A model generated the notes under the pieces. The model saw only the letters and a list, made by a program, of their open reading frames with translations, was not told the DNA's origin and searched no databases. A DNA stretch of 37,988 nt from Demequinaceae bacterium (GTDB lineage: Bacteria > Actinomycetota > Actinomycetes > Actinomycetales > Demequinaceae), in contig JAHEMW010000005.1 in the NCBI GenBank assembly GCA_024643505.1, positions 1-37,988 on the forward strand, given 5' to 3'. Position numbers and translations under genes: made by a program. Numbering within the stretch: position 1 is the first letter of the stretch; each line of letters starts with the position of its first letter. Below are positions 1 through 9,310 of the stretch, in pieces.

Positions 1-2
1 GC

Positions 3-140
3 GGTGTCGAGGAAGCGCCGAACGATTGGGCGGCGTGGTTCCACCTCGGCTTCGCGTACGACGCAGCGGGGGAGCGCGCGTTGGCTCGCACGTCGCTTCG
101 GCACGCGGCGGACCTGTACCGCAGGCGGGGCGTCAGCTAG
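3..140 (+). CDS. C-terminal fragment of a TPR-like protein (truncated by window start)
   Basis: Frame 3 is open from the window edge to TAG at 138-140: GVEEAPNDWAAWFHLGFAYDAAGERALARTSLRHAADLYRRRGVS*; looks like a TPR helix pair (W..LG.AY...G....A...). Absent from the ORF track because it has no start. Confidence 0.55.
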   Translation, partial: GVEEAPNDWAAWFHLGFAYDAAGERALARTSLRHAADLYRRRGVS

Positions 141-164
141 GGCGCTCGGGGGTTCCGAGGCGCG

Positions 165-650
165 CTACTCGAGTCCCGCGCGCCACATGCGCTCCGTGAA
201 CTCGCCACGAGGTCCGTCGAACGTCCTCAGCAGCCCGCCTTCGCCCATGCCGGCGCCGGCGAGGAACGCCTCACGCGCGTCGTCCCCAGCGATCGCCCAC
301 GTCCGGATCTCGGCTGAGCCCGTCACACGCATCGTGTCGACGCACGCGGCGAGCAGTCGCGATCCGTGGCCCAGGCGACGGTGTTCGGGGGCAACCTCGA
401 GCGCGATGATCTCGGCAGGCGCGATTGCGGCGAAGCCGACCACCCGCGGTCCGTCACATGCGACGAAGACCTTGTGGCCGCGGCTCGGCGCCGCAGTGAT
501 GGCGTCGGCCCAGCGGTCGCGGATCTCATCGCTCGGAAGGTCCGTGACCGCGTCGCCGAGCAGCGCCGCCCAGGCCGCAAGCTGGATGGCGGCGATGGCG
601 TCTTCGTCGCCCGCGACGGCGGGCCGCGCGGACACGTCTGCGGTGGGCAT
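165..650 (-). CDS. GNAT family N-acetyltransferase
   Basis: From MPTADVSARPAVAGDEDAIAAIQLAAW...; acetyl-CoA loop-like motif LEVAPEHRRLGHGSRLLAACVD. Confidence 0.8.
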   Translation of the reverse strand: MPTADVSARPAVAGDEDAIAAIQLAAWAALLGDAVTDLPSDEIRDRWADAITAAPSRGHKVFVACDGPRVVGFAAIAPAEIIALEVAPEHRRLGHGSRLLAACVDTMRVTGSAEIRTWAIAGDDAREAFLAGAGMGEGGLLRTFDGPRGEFTERMWRAGLE

Positions 651-963
651 GACCGTCAGCCTACGGCGCGCACAGCGCGTGTCGGCACGACGTCGCGACC
701 CGTTCGCAGGGTCAGGAAGTCCGCAGCACGTCTCGCGCCGCAGGCCTCGGCGTCCCCACTCAGGGAGGCGGGACAATCGCCTGCGTTTCGCGCGGGTCCA
801 GGCGCTTCGCCCCAGCATGCTGCCTTTCGGTGCGCAACCGTGATTGCTGCGCGCCCGCGCCGGAGGCCTCGTCGTTGTGTTCGTGCTGAGCGAGCTTACG
901 TACCGACCCGGGCGAATCGGAACGCGCGCCGTCCCGCCTGCCACGCGCCGCTAGGCTGTCCGG

Positions 964-1686
964 GTGACCGACGCCGAGATTCAGTTCCGTTCCGACGTTT
1001 CCGTCGAGCTTGTGCGTGCGAGCGCCGCCGACGCTGACGTGCTCTTCGCGGCCCGCGTTTCGACAAAGGGCGAGCAGTCGCTTGAAGACGTCGGGGCGGA
1101 TGCCTCGCGCAGCGCTGGCCTCATCAACTACCTCATGCGAGATCGCCACGGTAGCCCCTTCGAGCACAACTCGATGACGTTTTATGTTCAGGCGCCCATC
1201 TTCGTGTTCCGCGAATTCATGCGACACCGCATCGCGAGTTATAACGAGGAATCCGGCCGCTATCGCGAACTGCGGCCCGTGTTCTATGTCCCCGGTCCTG
1301 ACCGAAGGCTCGTGCAGGTCGGCAAGCCTGGCGCCTACGACTTTGAACCGGGAACCGAGCTCCAACACGAGATCGCCGATCGTGAAATCAAGGCGAGCTG
1401 CACGCAGGCATACGAGGCGTACCAGCGCATGCTGGCCGCTGGCATCGCGCGGGAAGTTGCGCGCGCGGTCTTGCCGGTGACGATTTACTCGTCGATGTAC
1501 GTGACGATGAACGCGCGGGCGCTCATGAACTTCCTGTCGCTGCGGACCAAGCGTGAAGGCACGCATTTCCCGTCGTTCCCGCAACGCGAAATCGAGATGG
1601 TTGCCGAGAAGATGGAAGATGCCTGGGCGCAGCTCATGCCGTTGACGTACGCGGCCTTCAATGCAGCCGGACGCGTGGCGCCATGA
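964..1686 (+). CDS. thyX: FAD-dependent thymidylate synthase ThyX
   Basis: ThyX signature RHRIASYNEESGRYR; GTG start. Confidence 0.97.
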   Translation: MTDAEIQFRSDVSVELVRASAADADVLFAARVSTKGEQSLEDVGADASRSAGLINYLMRDRHGSPFEHNSMTFYVQAPIFVFREFMRHRIASYNEESGRYRELRPVFYVPGPDRRLVQVGKPGAYDFEPGTELQHEIADREIKASCTQAYEAYQRMLAAGIAREVARAVLPVTIYSSMYVTMNARALMNFLSLRTKREGTHFPSFPQREIEMVAEKMEDAWAQLMPLTYAAFNAAGRVAP

Positions 1687-1799
1687 CGGACGCCTCATCT
1701 CGCCAGCGGCGCATGCGCGTGGTCGCGCTCGTGACGATCATTGCCCTCGTCGTTGGTATCGGCGGTGGGTTCCTGTTGAGCGTCCTGCTCGGGAACTGA
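1683..1799 (+). CDS. Small single-pass membrane protein (38 aa)
   Basis: ATG overlaps the thyX stop (ATGA); translation MTDASSRQRRMRVVALVTIIALVVGIGGGFLLSVLLGN: basic N-terminus followed by one hydrophobic helix. Confidence 0.55.
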   Translation: MTDASSRQRRMRVVALVTIIALVVGIGGGFLLSVLLGN

Positions 1800-1851
1800 A
1801 CGGTCCGTCACTCGTGGAGGCGCGTCCGTTGCGCGGCGGTAGGTTAGGCCT

Positions 1852-2754
1852 ATGACCACGCCAGCACGCCCCTTCGGCACGGTGCTCACGGCCATGGTGA
1901 CGCCCATGTTCGATGACGGTGAGATCGACTTCGACGCAGTCAAACGGCTCGCCGCGCACCTCGTCGCCCACGGATCTGATGGTCTCGTGTTGTCTGGCAC
2001 CACCGGCGAGGCACCGACGACTCACGCACCCGAGAAAGTGGATCTCATCCTCGCCGTTCGCGAGGCGGTTGGGCCCGGCGTTGCGATCATCACCGGCGCC
2101 GGATCCAACGACACTGCGCACGCCGTCCGTATGGCCGAGCAGGGCGCCGAGGCGGGCGCCGACGGAATTCTCGCTCTCGTTCCGTACTACTCTCGCCCGT
2201 CCCAGCCCGGGATCGTTGCGCACCTGACGGCGATCGCGGGCGCCTCGGGCGCGCCGGTGATGGTTTACGACATTCCCGGTCGCACCGGCGTGGCACTGTC
2301 CGACGCGTCCTACGACGCGTTGGCCGAGGTGCCAACGATCGTCGCGGTCAAGGACGCGACGGGCGATGTCGCGGCGGCGGCGGAACGCATCGGACGCACG
2401 GGGCTGGTGTGGTACTCGGGCGACGATCCACTCACGCTTGACTTTCTGCGAGTCGGCGCTGTCGGCGTGGTGTCGGTCATCAGTCACGTGGCAGGCGAGC
2501 GCATCGCGGCGATGATTGCGGCCCACGACGCTGGGGATTCGGCTGCCGCTGACGCGCTCAATGCCGAGTGTGCCCCCATCAACGCCGCCATCATGGGGGC
2601 CGGTCTTGGCGCCGTCATGGCGAAAGCGGCCGTGCAGGCTCTCGGGCTGATCGGCTCGCGCGCCATGCGACTCCCGCACCTCAGCGCAACGGAGGCGGAG
2701 TACGCGGCGCTGACGCAAGCGTTGCGTGCGGCCGGGTATGACGTGGCCGCGTGA
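1852..2754 (+). CDS. dapA: 4-hydroxy-tetrahydrodipicolinate synthase
   Basis: GLVLSGTTGEAPTT, YYSRPSQPGI, VYDIPGRTGV, VAVKDATGD motifs. Confidence 0.96.
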   Translation: MTTPARPFGTVLTAMVTPMFDDGEIDFDAVKRLAAHLVAHGSDGLVLSGTTGEAPTTHAPEKVDLILAVREAVGPGVAIITGAGSNDTAHAVRMAEQGAEAGADGILALVPYYSRPSQPGIVAHLTAIAGASGAPVMVYDIPGRTGVALSDASYDALAEVPTIVAVKDATGDVAAAAERIGRTGLVWYSGDDPLTLDFLRVGAVGVVSVISHVAGERIAAMIAAHDAGDSAAADALNAECAPINAAIMGAGLGAVMAKAAVQALGLIGSRAMRLPHLSATEAEYAALTQALRAAGYDVAA

Positions 2755-2758
2755 GCCG

Positions 2759-4441
2759 ATGACTTTTCACCCGGAACTTCCGCCGCCGCCAGCGCTCCAG
2801 CCAGGGACGCTGCGTATCATCCCGCTCGGTGGGCTCGGCGAGGTCGGCCGCAACATGGCGGTGCTCGAGATCGATGGGCGGCTGCTCATCATCGACTGTG
2901 GCGTCCTCTTTCCTGAGGACAACCAGCCCGGAGTCGACCTCATCTTGCCCGACTTCTCGATGCTCGAAGACCGCATCGATGACGTCGAGGCGATCGTGCT
3001 GACCCACGGGCACGAGGACCACATCGGCGCTGTGCCGTATCTGCTGCGGCTCCGGCGCGACATTCCGATCCTTGGCTCGCAACTGACCCTCGCATTCGTC
3101 GATGCGAAGCTCAAAGAACATCGGATCAACCCCGTGACCTTTGCTGTGAAGGAAGGGCAACGAGAACGGATCGGCGCGTTCGACCTCGAGTTCGTTGCGG
3201 TGAACCACTCGATTCCCGACGCTCTTGCCGTCTGCGTTCGGACCTCCGCCGGCACGATCCTGCACACCGGTGACTTCAAGATGGATCAGTTGCCACTCGA
3301 CGGACGCGTCACCGACTTGCGGGCGTTCGCTCGCCTTGGCGAGGAGGGCGTCGACCTTTTTATGGTCGATTCCACCAACGCAGAGGTGCCTGGCTTCACG
3401 ACGTCAGAAGTCGAGATTGGCCCTGAGTTCGACCGGCTCTTCTCCACGTCGAAGGGTCGCATCGTCGTCGCGTCGTTCGCGAGTCACGTGCACCGCGTGC
3501 AACAGGTAATCGACGCCGCCCATGCCCACGGCCGCCGCGTCGCGTTTGTGGGCCGCTCGATGGTGCGAAACATGGGGATCGCGGCAGAGCTCGGCTACCT
3601 GAAGGTTCCCGACGGCATTCTCGTTGACCCTAAGAAGGCCGACGATATGCCGGGTCATTCGGTCGTGTACATGTGCACGGGATCGCAAGGCGAGCCGATG
3701 GCAGCGCTGTCGCGGATCGCAAACCTCGACCACAAGTTGCGCGTCGGTCCGGGAGACGTGGTCATTCTTGCGTCCTCGCTCATTCCCGGAAATGAGAACG
3801 CGGTCTTCCGCGTCATCAACGGTCTCATGCGCCTTGGTGCCACCGTTGTGCACCAGGGAACAGCCCGCGTGCATGTGTCAGGACACGCCAGCGCGGGGGA
3901 ACTGCTCTACTGCTACAACATCCTCAAGCCCGCCTTCGTCATGCCTGTCCACGGCGAGGTACGTCACCTTCTTGCTAACGGCAATCTCGCTGTCAAGACC
4001 GGGATTCCCCGCGAAAACGTGATGTTCGCCGAGAACGGGGTCGTCGTTGATCTCGCTGACAAGCGCGCACGGATCGTCGGCCGAGTCGAGGTACACAACG
4101 TCTACGTCGACGGGTCCTCGGTCGGGGAGATCACCGACACCGAGCTCAAGGATCGCCGCATACTCGCGGAGGAGGGGTTCGTGTCGATCTTTGCCGTCAT
4201 GGACTCGAGCAACGGGACGGTGGTGTCGGGTCCTGAAGTACACGCCCGCGGGATCGCGGAAGACGACTCGGTGTTCGACGCCATCATTCCCGAGATCAAG
4301 GCTGCACTCGAGGAGGCCGCCAAGTCCGGTTCCGCCGACAGCCATCAACTCCAGCAGGTCGCACGCCGAGTTCTCGGACGCTACGTTGGCGGGCGCCTGC
4401 GCAGGCGCCCCATGATCATCCCGGTGATCGTCGAGGCGTAA
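2759..4441 (+). CDS. rnj: Ribonuclease J
   Basis: Metallo-beta-lactamase motif LTHGHEDHIGA; beta-CASP features; PVHGEVRHL near the C-terminus. Confidence 0.96.
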   Translation: MTFHPELPPPPALQPGTLRIIPLGGLGEVGRNMAVLEIDGRLLIIDCGVLFPEDNQPGVDLILPDFSMLEDRIDDVEAIVLTHGHEDHIGAVPYLLRLRRDIPILGSQLTLAFVDAKLKEHRINPVTFAVKEGQRERIGAFDLEFVAVNHSIPDALAVCVRTSAGTILHTGDFKMDQLPLDGRVTDLRAFARLGEEGVDLFMVDSTNAEVPGFTTSEVEIGPEFDRLFSTSKGRIVVASFASHVHRVQQVIDAAHAHGRRVAFVGRSMVRNMGIAAELGYLKVPDGILVDPKKADDMPGHSVVYMCTGSQGEPMAALSRIANLDHKLRVGPGDVVILASSLIPGNENAVFRVINGLMRLGATVVHQGTARVHVSGHASAGELLYCYNILKPAFVMPVHGEVRHLLANGNLAVKTGIPRENVMFAENGVVVDLADKRARIVGRVEVHNVYVDGSSVGEITDTELKDRRILAEEGFVSIFAVMDSSNGTVVSGPEVHARGIAEDDSVFDAIIPEIKAALEEAAKSGSADSHQLQQVARRVLGRYVGGRLRRRPMIIPVIVEA

Positions 4442-4502
4442 CCGCTGGCGCGTCGGGGTGCCTACCCCGCGCACGGTCCGCGCCGGAGTAGCGTCCAGGG
4501 CC

Positions 4503-7049
4503 ATGGCACAAAGTCAGCAAACGCGTCCCCGGACTTCCGCGCCCGTACGCACCCCTGCCAAGAAAAAGAAGAAGCCGCCGGCAATCCTGCGCGGTGCGCG
4601 CGGGGTCGGGCGTGGGGTTTCTGGCGCGGTGGGAGGCTCCGTGCGCTCGCTCGGCGTAGGCGCGAAGGAGGTGAGTCCGGACGTGCGTCGGGACGGCCTG
4701 GCGATCCTGCTCATCATCGCGGCAATCATGATTGCTGCTCGCGAGTGGTTTGGCATGGAGAGCGGACTGGGCACGGCCATCCACTGGGTGGCTGCTGGCG
4801 CGTTTGGTGTGCTCGCGAAAGGTCTACCCATCGTCCTGCTCGCCATGGCCGTTCGCTTGTTCCGCGCGCCACAGGAGGGCGCGGCCAACAATCGCATCGC
4901 CACGGGCCTGATGTTCCTCGCCCTCACGGTTGATGGAATCATCCACATCGCCAACGGGGCTCCGAACCCCACTGCCGGGCTCGAACCCATCCAGGCGGCG
5001 GGCGGGCTGCTGGGCTTCCTTGTCGGAACTCCGCTCGCGGCGATCATGACCTCCGGGCTCGCGGTCGTCACTCTCGTGCTGCTGAGCGTGCTCGCCGTGC
5101 TCGTGATCATGGGCATTCCCATGCGCGAAATCGTTGCGCGCGCGCGCGGACTCTTGGGCCGCAACGAGGAAACGAGCGACGTGGACCTGCCCGAGCATCG
5201 GACGCTCGAGCGCCCGAGCAAGCGGCGCAGTCTCTTCGATCGCTCGCACGGCGACGACGAGATCGAGTCGTACGCCGGCGACGAAGCGTTCGCCGCCGCT
5301 GTCGAGCGCACCGCCTTCGATGACATCATCAATCCGCGCCCCGGGGCTGCGGTGCAGACGCCGCCGGCGGGCAACCCGAGTGTCGTGTCTCCGTACGACG
5401 CCGTGGCCGCCGAGCAGGACACCGAACCGACGGCCGTGATCGCCACGCGGCCTGAACGGACGGCGCCCACCGCGACGAGCGTCGTGCCGCGAGGGGTGCA
5501 AGGCGAACTTGAGAATGCGACTGGGTACGACCTGCCCAACCCTGACATCCTGACCAAGGGCGCGCCCCACAAGGCGCGTTCCGCCGCGAACGACCGAGTG
5601 GTCGCCTCGCTGAGGAGCGTCCTTGAGCAGTTCGGCGTCGACGCAGAGGTCACGGGCTTCACGCGAGGCCCCACTGTCACCCGATACGAGGTAGAACTGG
5701 GCTCCGGCGTCAAGGTCGAGAAGATCACCCAACTGTCGAAAAACATCTCATATGCGGTCGCGAGCGCCGACGTCCGCATCCTCTCGCCCATTCCCGGCAA
5801 GTCGGCGATAGGCATCGAGATCCCGAACGTCGATCGCGAGACGGTCGCGCTCGGCGACGTCCTGCGCTCAACCGCAGCCCACAAGAATGACCACCCCATG
5901 GCGATCGGCATCGGCAAGGACGTCGAGGGTGGCTACGTCATGGCGAACCTCGCGAAGATGCCGCACCTGCTCGTGGCAGGCGCGACAGGCGCGGGCAAGT
6001 CGTCGTTCGTGAATTCAATGATCACGTCGATCCTCATGCGCGCGACGCCACTCGAGGTCCGCATGGTGCTTGTGGACCCCAAGCGCGTCGAACTGACGAT
6101 CTACGAGGGGATTCCTCACCTCATCACGCCCATCATCACCGACCCGAAGAAGGCCGCGCAGGCCCTCGAATGGGTGGTAAAAGAGATGGACATGCGTTAC
6201 GACGACCTGGCGCTGTACGGGTACAAGCACGTCGACGACTTCAACAAGGCGGTGCGCGCCGGCAAGGTCAAGCCCTTGCCAGGCTCCGAGCGCACGATCA
6301 CGACCTACCCTTACCTGCTCGTCATCGTCGACGAGCTAGCCGACCTCATGATGGTCGCACCGCGCGACGTCGACGACTCGATCCAGCGCATCACGCAGTT
6401 GGCGAGAGCGGCCGGCATTCACCTAGTGCTCGCGACGCAGCGCCCGTCCGTCGACATCATCACGGGAACGATCAAGGCGAATGTGCCGTCGCGGCTCGCC
6501 TTCGCCACGTCGTCGCTCGCGGACAGCCGCGTCGTGCTCGACATGCCCGGTGCCGAGAAGCTCATCGGCCAGGGTGACGCGCTGTTCCTGCCCATGGGGG
6601 AGAGCAAGCCCATGAGGGTCCAGGGCGCGTGGGTCTCAGAGACTGAGGTGCATGCCGCGGTCGAGCACGCGAAGACACAAGCTGCCCCCGCGTATCGGCA
6701 CGACGTCGTGCAGGCAACGAGGACCGCGGTCGTCGCGGAGGACATTGGCGATGACCTTGACGACCTCCTAGCCGCTGCGGAGCTCGTCATCACCACCCAG
6801 CTCGGGTCGACGTCCATGCTGCAACGCAAACTCAAGATGGGCTTTGCGAAGGCTGGGCGGCTGATGGACCTTCTCGAGACGAGGCAGATTGTCGGGCCGT
6901 CTCAGGGATCTAAAGCCCGTGATGTCTTTGTCACACCGGACAAACTTTCCTCGACATTGGCCGTGCTGAGGGGCGAGTATCCATCCGTGGGCACTCGTTC
7001 CGAGGACCCGCACGATTCAGCGAGGGATGGGGAATGGGCGGATTCGTAG
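4503..7049 (+). CDS. ftsK: DNA translocase FtsK/SpoIIIE
   Basis: N-terminal TM helices, Walker A VAGATGAGKSSFVN, LLVIVDELADLMM, C-terminal gamma winged-helix region (SMLQRKLKMGFAKAGRLMDLLE). Confidence 0.96.
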   Translation: MAQSQQTRPRTSAPVRTPAKKKKKPPAILRGARGVGRGVSGAVGGSVRSLGVGAKEVSPDVRRDGLAILLIIAAIMIAAREWFGMESGLGTAIHWVAAGAFGVLAKGLPIVLLAMAVRLFRAPQEGAANNRIATGLMFLALTVDGIIHIANGAPNPTAGLEPIQAAGGLLGFLVGTPLAAIMTSGLAVVTLVLLSVLAVLVIMGIPMREIVARARGLLGRNEETSDVDLPEHRTLERPSKRRSLFDRSHGDDEIESYAGDEAFAAAVERTAFDDIINPRPGAAVQTPPAGNPSVVSPYDAVAAEQDTEPTAVIATRPERTAPTATSVVPRGVQGELENATGYDLPNPDILTKGAPHKARSAANDRVVASLRSVLEQFGVDAEVTGFTRGPTVTRYEVELGSGVKVEKITQLSKNISYAVASADVRILSPIPGKSAIGIEIPNVDRETVALGDVLRSTAAHKNDHPMAIGIGKDVEGGYVMANLAKMPHLLVAGATGAGKSSFVNSMITSILMRATPLEVRMVLVDPKRVELTIYEGIPHLITPIITDPKKAAQALEWVVKEMDMRYDDLALYGYKHVDDFNKAVRAGKVKPLPGSERTITTYPYLLVIVDELADLMMVAPRDVDDSIQRITQLARAAGIHLVLATQRPSVDIITGTIKANVPSRLAFATSSLADSRVVLDMPGAEKLIGQGDALFLPMGESKPMRVQGAWVSETEVHAAVEHAKTQAAPAYRHDVVQATRTAVVAEDIGDDLDDLLAAAELVITTQLGSTSMLQRKLKMGFAKAGRLMDLLETRQIVGPSQGSKARDVFVTPDKLSSTLAVLRGEYPSVGTRSEDPHDSARDGEWADS

Positions 7050-9310
7050 AGGCGTTCGCTGATCCCACGTTTGCCGTGGCGATCGCAGTTCTCCTCGGCG
7101 TGCTCGCGACGTTCGCCTTCGCGTTCTTCTGGCGTTCGCAGCGCGCGCGCTCCGCGCACCAAGCGATGATCAAGCAGGAGCGCGACCTGCGTCGCCAGTT
7201 CGACGCCGTGGTCTCGTCTGCGCGGGACGGCGTCATCATCACGACGCCGACGGCCGATGTTGCCATGATTTCCGATGCCGCAGTCCGCATGTTGTCGCTA
7301 CGCCGCGAGGATGTGCTTGGCAAGTCCATCGCGCGACTTCCCATTCGCACGGTCGACGCACAGTCGCGGCCCATTCTCGTTCACGAGGCATTCGCCCCCA
7401 CGAGCGGCGACAAGCCTCGCGTTGTTGGCGTGCCGGGCCGCCGCGGCGCGGAGGACGTGCGCTGGCTGCACGTGCGTGCTCGCATCATTGACGGCGACGC
7501 CGACGGTGTGCCGATGACCGTCACGACGCTGTCGGACCCCGCGGGATTGCGCGAGGCGGCAGAAGCCATCTCGCGCTCCGACTCGCAGTTCCGCAAGGCA
7601 ATGGAGAACGCGCCGACAGGCATGGCCCTCGTTGACCTTGAGTGGCGCCTCATGGAGGTGAACCGCGCGTTTGCCGAAATGATGGGTTCCACCGTCGCCG
7701 CGTTGCGCGGGACGCCATTCTCTGCGCTGTCGCACCCCCAGGACCTCCAGGCCGAGCGCGACCAATTGCAGCGCCTGTACGACGGCCACCAGACTCAGTT
7801 CACGGTGGAAAAGCGCTACGTACGCGCCGACGGCAATGTCGTGTGGGCGGTGCTTGACGTGGGGCTCGTGCGTTACGCGGGTGGGGCGCCAGACCACTAC
7901 ATCGTGCAAGTTCGCGATTCGACCGACGACCGGATGCACTCCGAGTTGCTCGCCCACCGGGCGATGCACGACCCACTCACCGGCCTCGCCAACCGCACCC
8001 TCCTGCAAGACGTGCTCCAACAGGTCCTTGAACAGCCCGACGCCGAAACGCGCGTCGGCGTCATTGCGGTCGACCTCGACGGGTTCAAGGGCCTCAACGA
8101 TCGCTTTGGTCACGCCGCCGGCGACAGCGCCCTCGTGTATGTTGCCGGCGTCTTGCGCACCGCGACCGCCGGTCGCGGCACGGTGGCGCGCATCGGCGGT
8201 GACGAGTTTGTCATCGTGGTGCAGGATTCGGACTGCTCGAAGGCGATGTTCGATATCGCTGGCTCGATCCACGCGGGGCTTAAGAGGCCGCTGCAAATCA
8301 AGCGGCACCTCGTACACCTCGGCGCGTCACTCGGTATTGCGATGGCGGACCAGGACCTCATCCTCGGTGGAGCACCTGGGCTCCTCAGCGCCGCGGACGC
8401 GGCCATGTACAGGGCGAAGACGACCGGCAAGTCCCGTACGGAAGTCTTCGAGCCGACCATGCACACGACGCGGGAAAACGAGTCGGCGCTCGCCTCAGAG
8501 CTGGCACGCGCCATCGAAAATGGCGACCTGATTTTGCACTACCAACCCATTCTCGAACTCGCGACGCGCGCGGTCGTCGGCTACGAGGCGCTCGTTCGGT
8601 GGCAGCACCCGACGCGTGGCCTGCTCTTGCCCGGCGCGTTCCTGCCGCTGCTTGAGGATCGGAACCTCGCGACAGTCCTTGGAACCGCCCTCGTCGAGCA
8701 GGCAGCTCGCTTCCTCCAGCAGAGCAAGTCGGACACGACGTGGGTGTCCCTCAACGTCTCCGCGGACCAGTTGGGTGACTCAGAGTTCGCTGACCGCGTG
8801 CTGAGCGCCATTGGTCGCCATCACCTCAGCCCACAGAGAATCGTGGTCGAACTCACCGAAGCGTCTCTGGTCGCGCCGAACACACGCATTCGCCACGAAC
8901 TCACGGAGCTTCGTAACGCCGGGGTGCCCATCCTCCTCGACGACTTCGGTACCGGCGTGTCGCCCCTGTCTTACCTTCGCGACCTGCCCGTCTCTGGAGT
9001 CAAGCTCGACATGTCCTTCGTCGCGGGCATCCCTGACGACCCGGCGGGCGCTCGCGTCTCGCGTGCGCTCGGCGCGCTCGCGCGCGAACTCGGCCTTGCG
9101 ACGGTCGCTGAAGGCATCGAGACGGAAGCGCAAGCGGAGTTTCTCAGCGGTTGCGGATGGCGTTACGGCCAGGGCTGGCTGTTCGGCGTTGCGCAACCTG
9201 CTGCGGCGGCACTCGAGACGAACCCCCAGGTGCTCTCCAGCCTTATCGATCCGCGCCCGGCCAGTGCCCAGGACGCCATGGACGTCGCCGGGGCTGTGTT
9301 CGGCGTCTAG
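7034..9310 (+). CDS. Membrane-anchored PAS-GGDEF-EAL c-di-GMP protein
   Basis: N-terminal TM helix, PAS-like regions, HDPLTGLANRTLL, intact RIGGDEF, GYEALVRW, LLDDFGTG, VAEGIET. Start overlaps the ftsK end by 16 nt. Confidence 0.95.
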   Translation: MGGFVEAFADPTFAVAIAVLLGVLATFAFAFFWRSQRARSAHQAMIKQERDLRRQFDAVVSSARDGVIITTPTADVAMISDAAVRMLSLRREDVLGKSIARLPIRTVDAQSRPILVHEAFAPTSGDKPRVVGVPGRRGAEDVRWLHVRARIIDGDADGVPMTVTTLSDPAGLREAAEAISRSDSQFRKAMENAPTGMALVDLEWRLMEVNRAFAEMMGSTVAALRGTPFSALSHPQDLQAERDQLQRLYDGHQTQFTVEKRYVRADGNVVWAVLDVGLVRYAGGAPDHYIVQVRDSTDDRMHSELLAHRAMHDPLTGLANRTLLQDVLQQVLEQPDAETRVGVIAVDLDGFKGLNDRFGHAAGDSALVYVAGVLRTATAGRGTVARIGGDEFVIVVQDSDCSKAMFDIAGSIHAGLKRPLQIKRHLVHLGASLGIAMADQDLILGGAPGLLSAADAAMYRAKTTGKSRTEVFEPTMHTTRENESALASELARAIENGDLILHYQPILELATRAVVGYEALVRWQHPTRGLLLPGAFLPLLEDRNLATVLGTALVEQAARFLQQSKSDTTWVSLNVSADQLGDSEFADRVLSAIGRHHLSPQRIVVELTEASLVAPNTRIRHELTELRNAGVPILLDDFGTGVSPLSYLRDLPVSGVKLDMSFVAGIPDDPAGARVSRALGALARELGLATVAEGIETEAQAEFLSGCGWRYGQGWLFGVAQPAAAALETNPQVLSSLIDPRPASAQDAMDVAGAVFGV

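Noticed and set aside
760-1698. 312-aa minus-strand ORF opposite thyX
   Set aside because: High-GC antisense shadow ORF; composition is low quality and thyX is unambiguous on the plus strand.
4514-5917. 467-aa minus-strand ORF opposite ftsK
   Set aside because: Ser/Arg/Thr-rich shadow translation with no recognisable domain; ftsK is clear.
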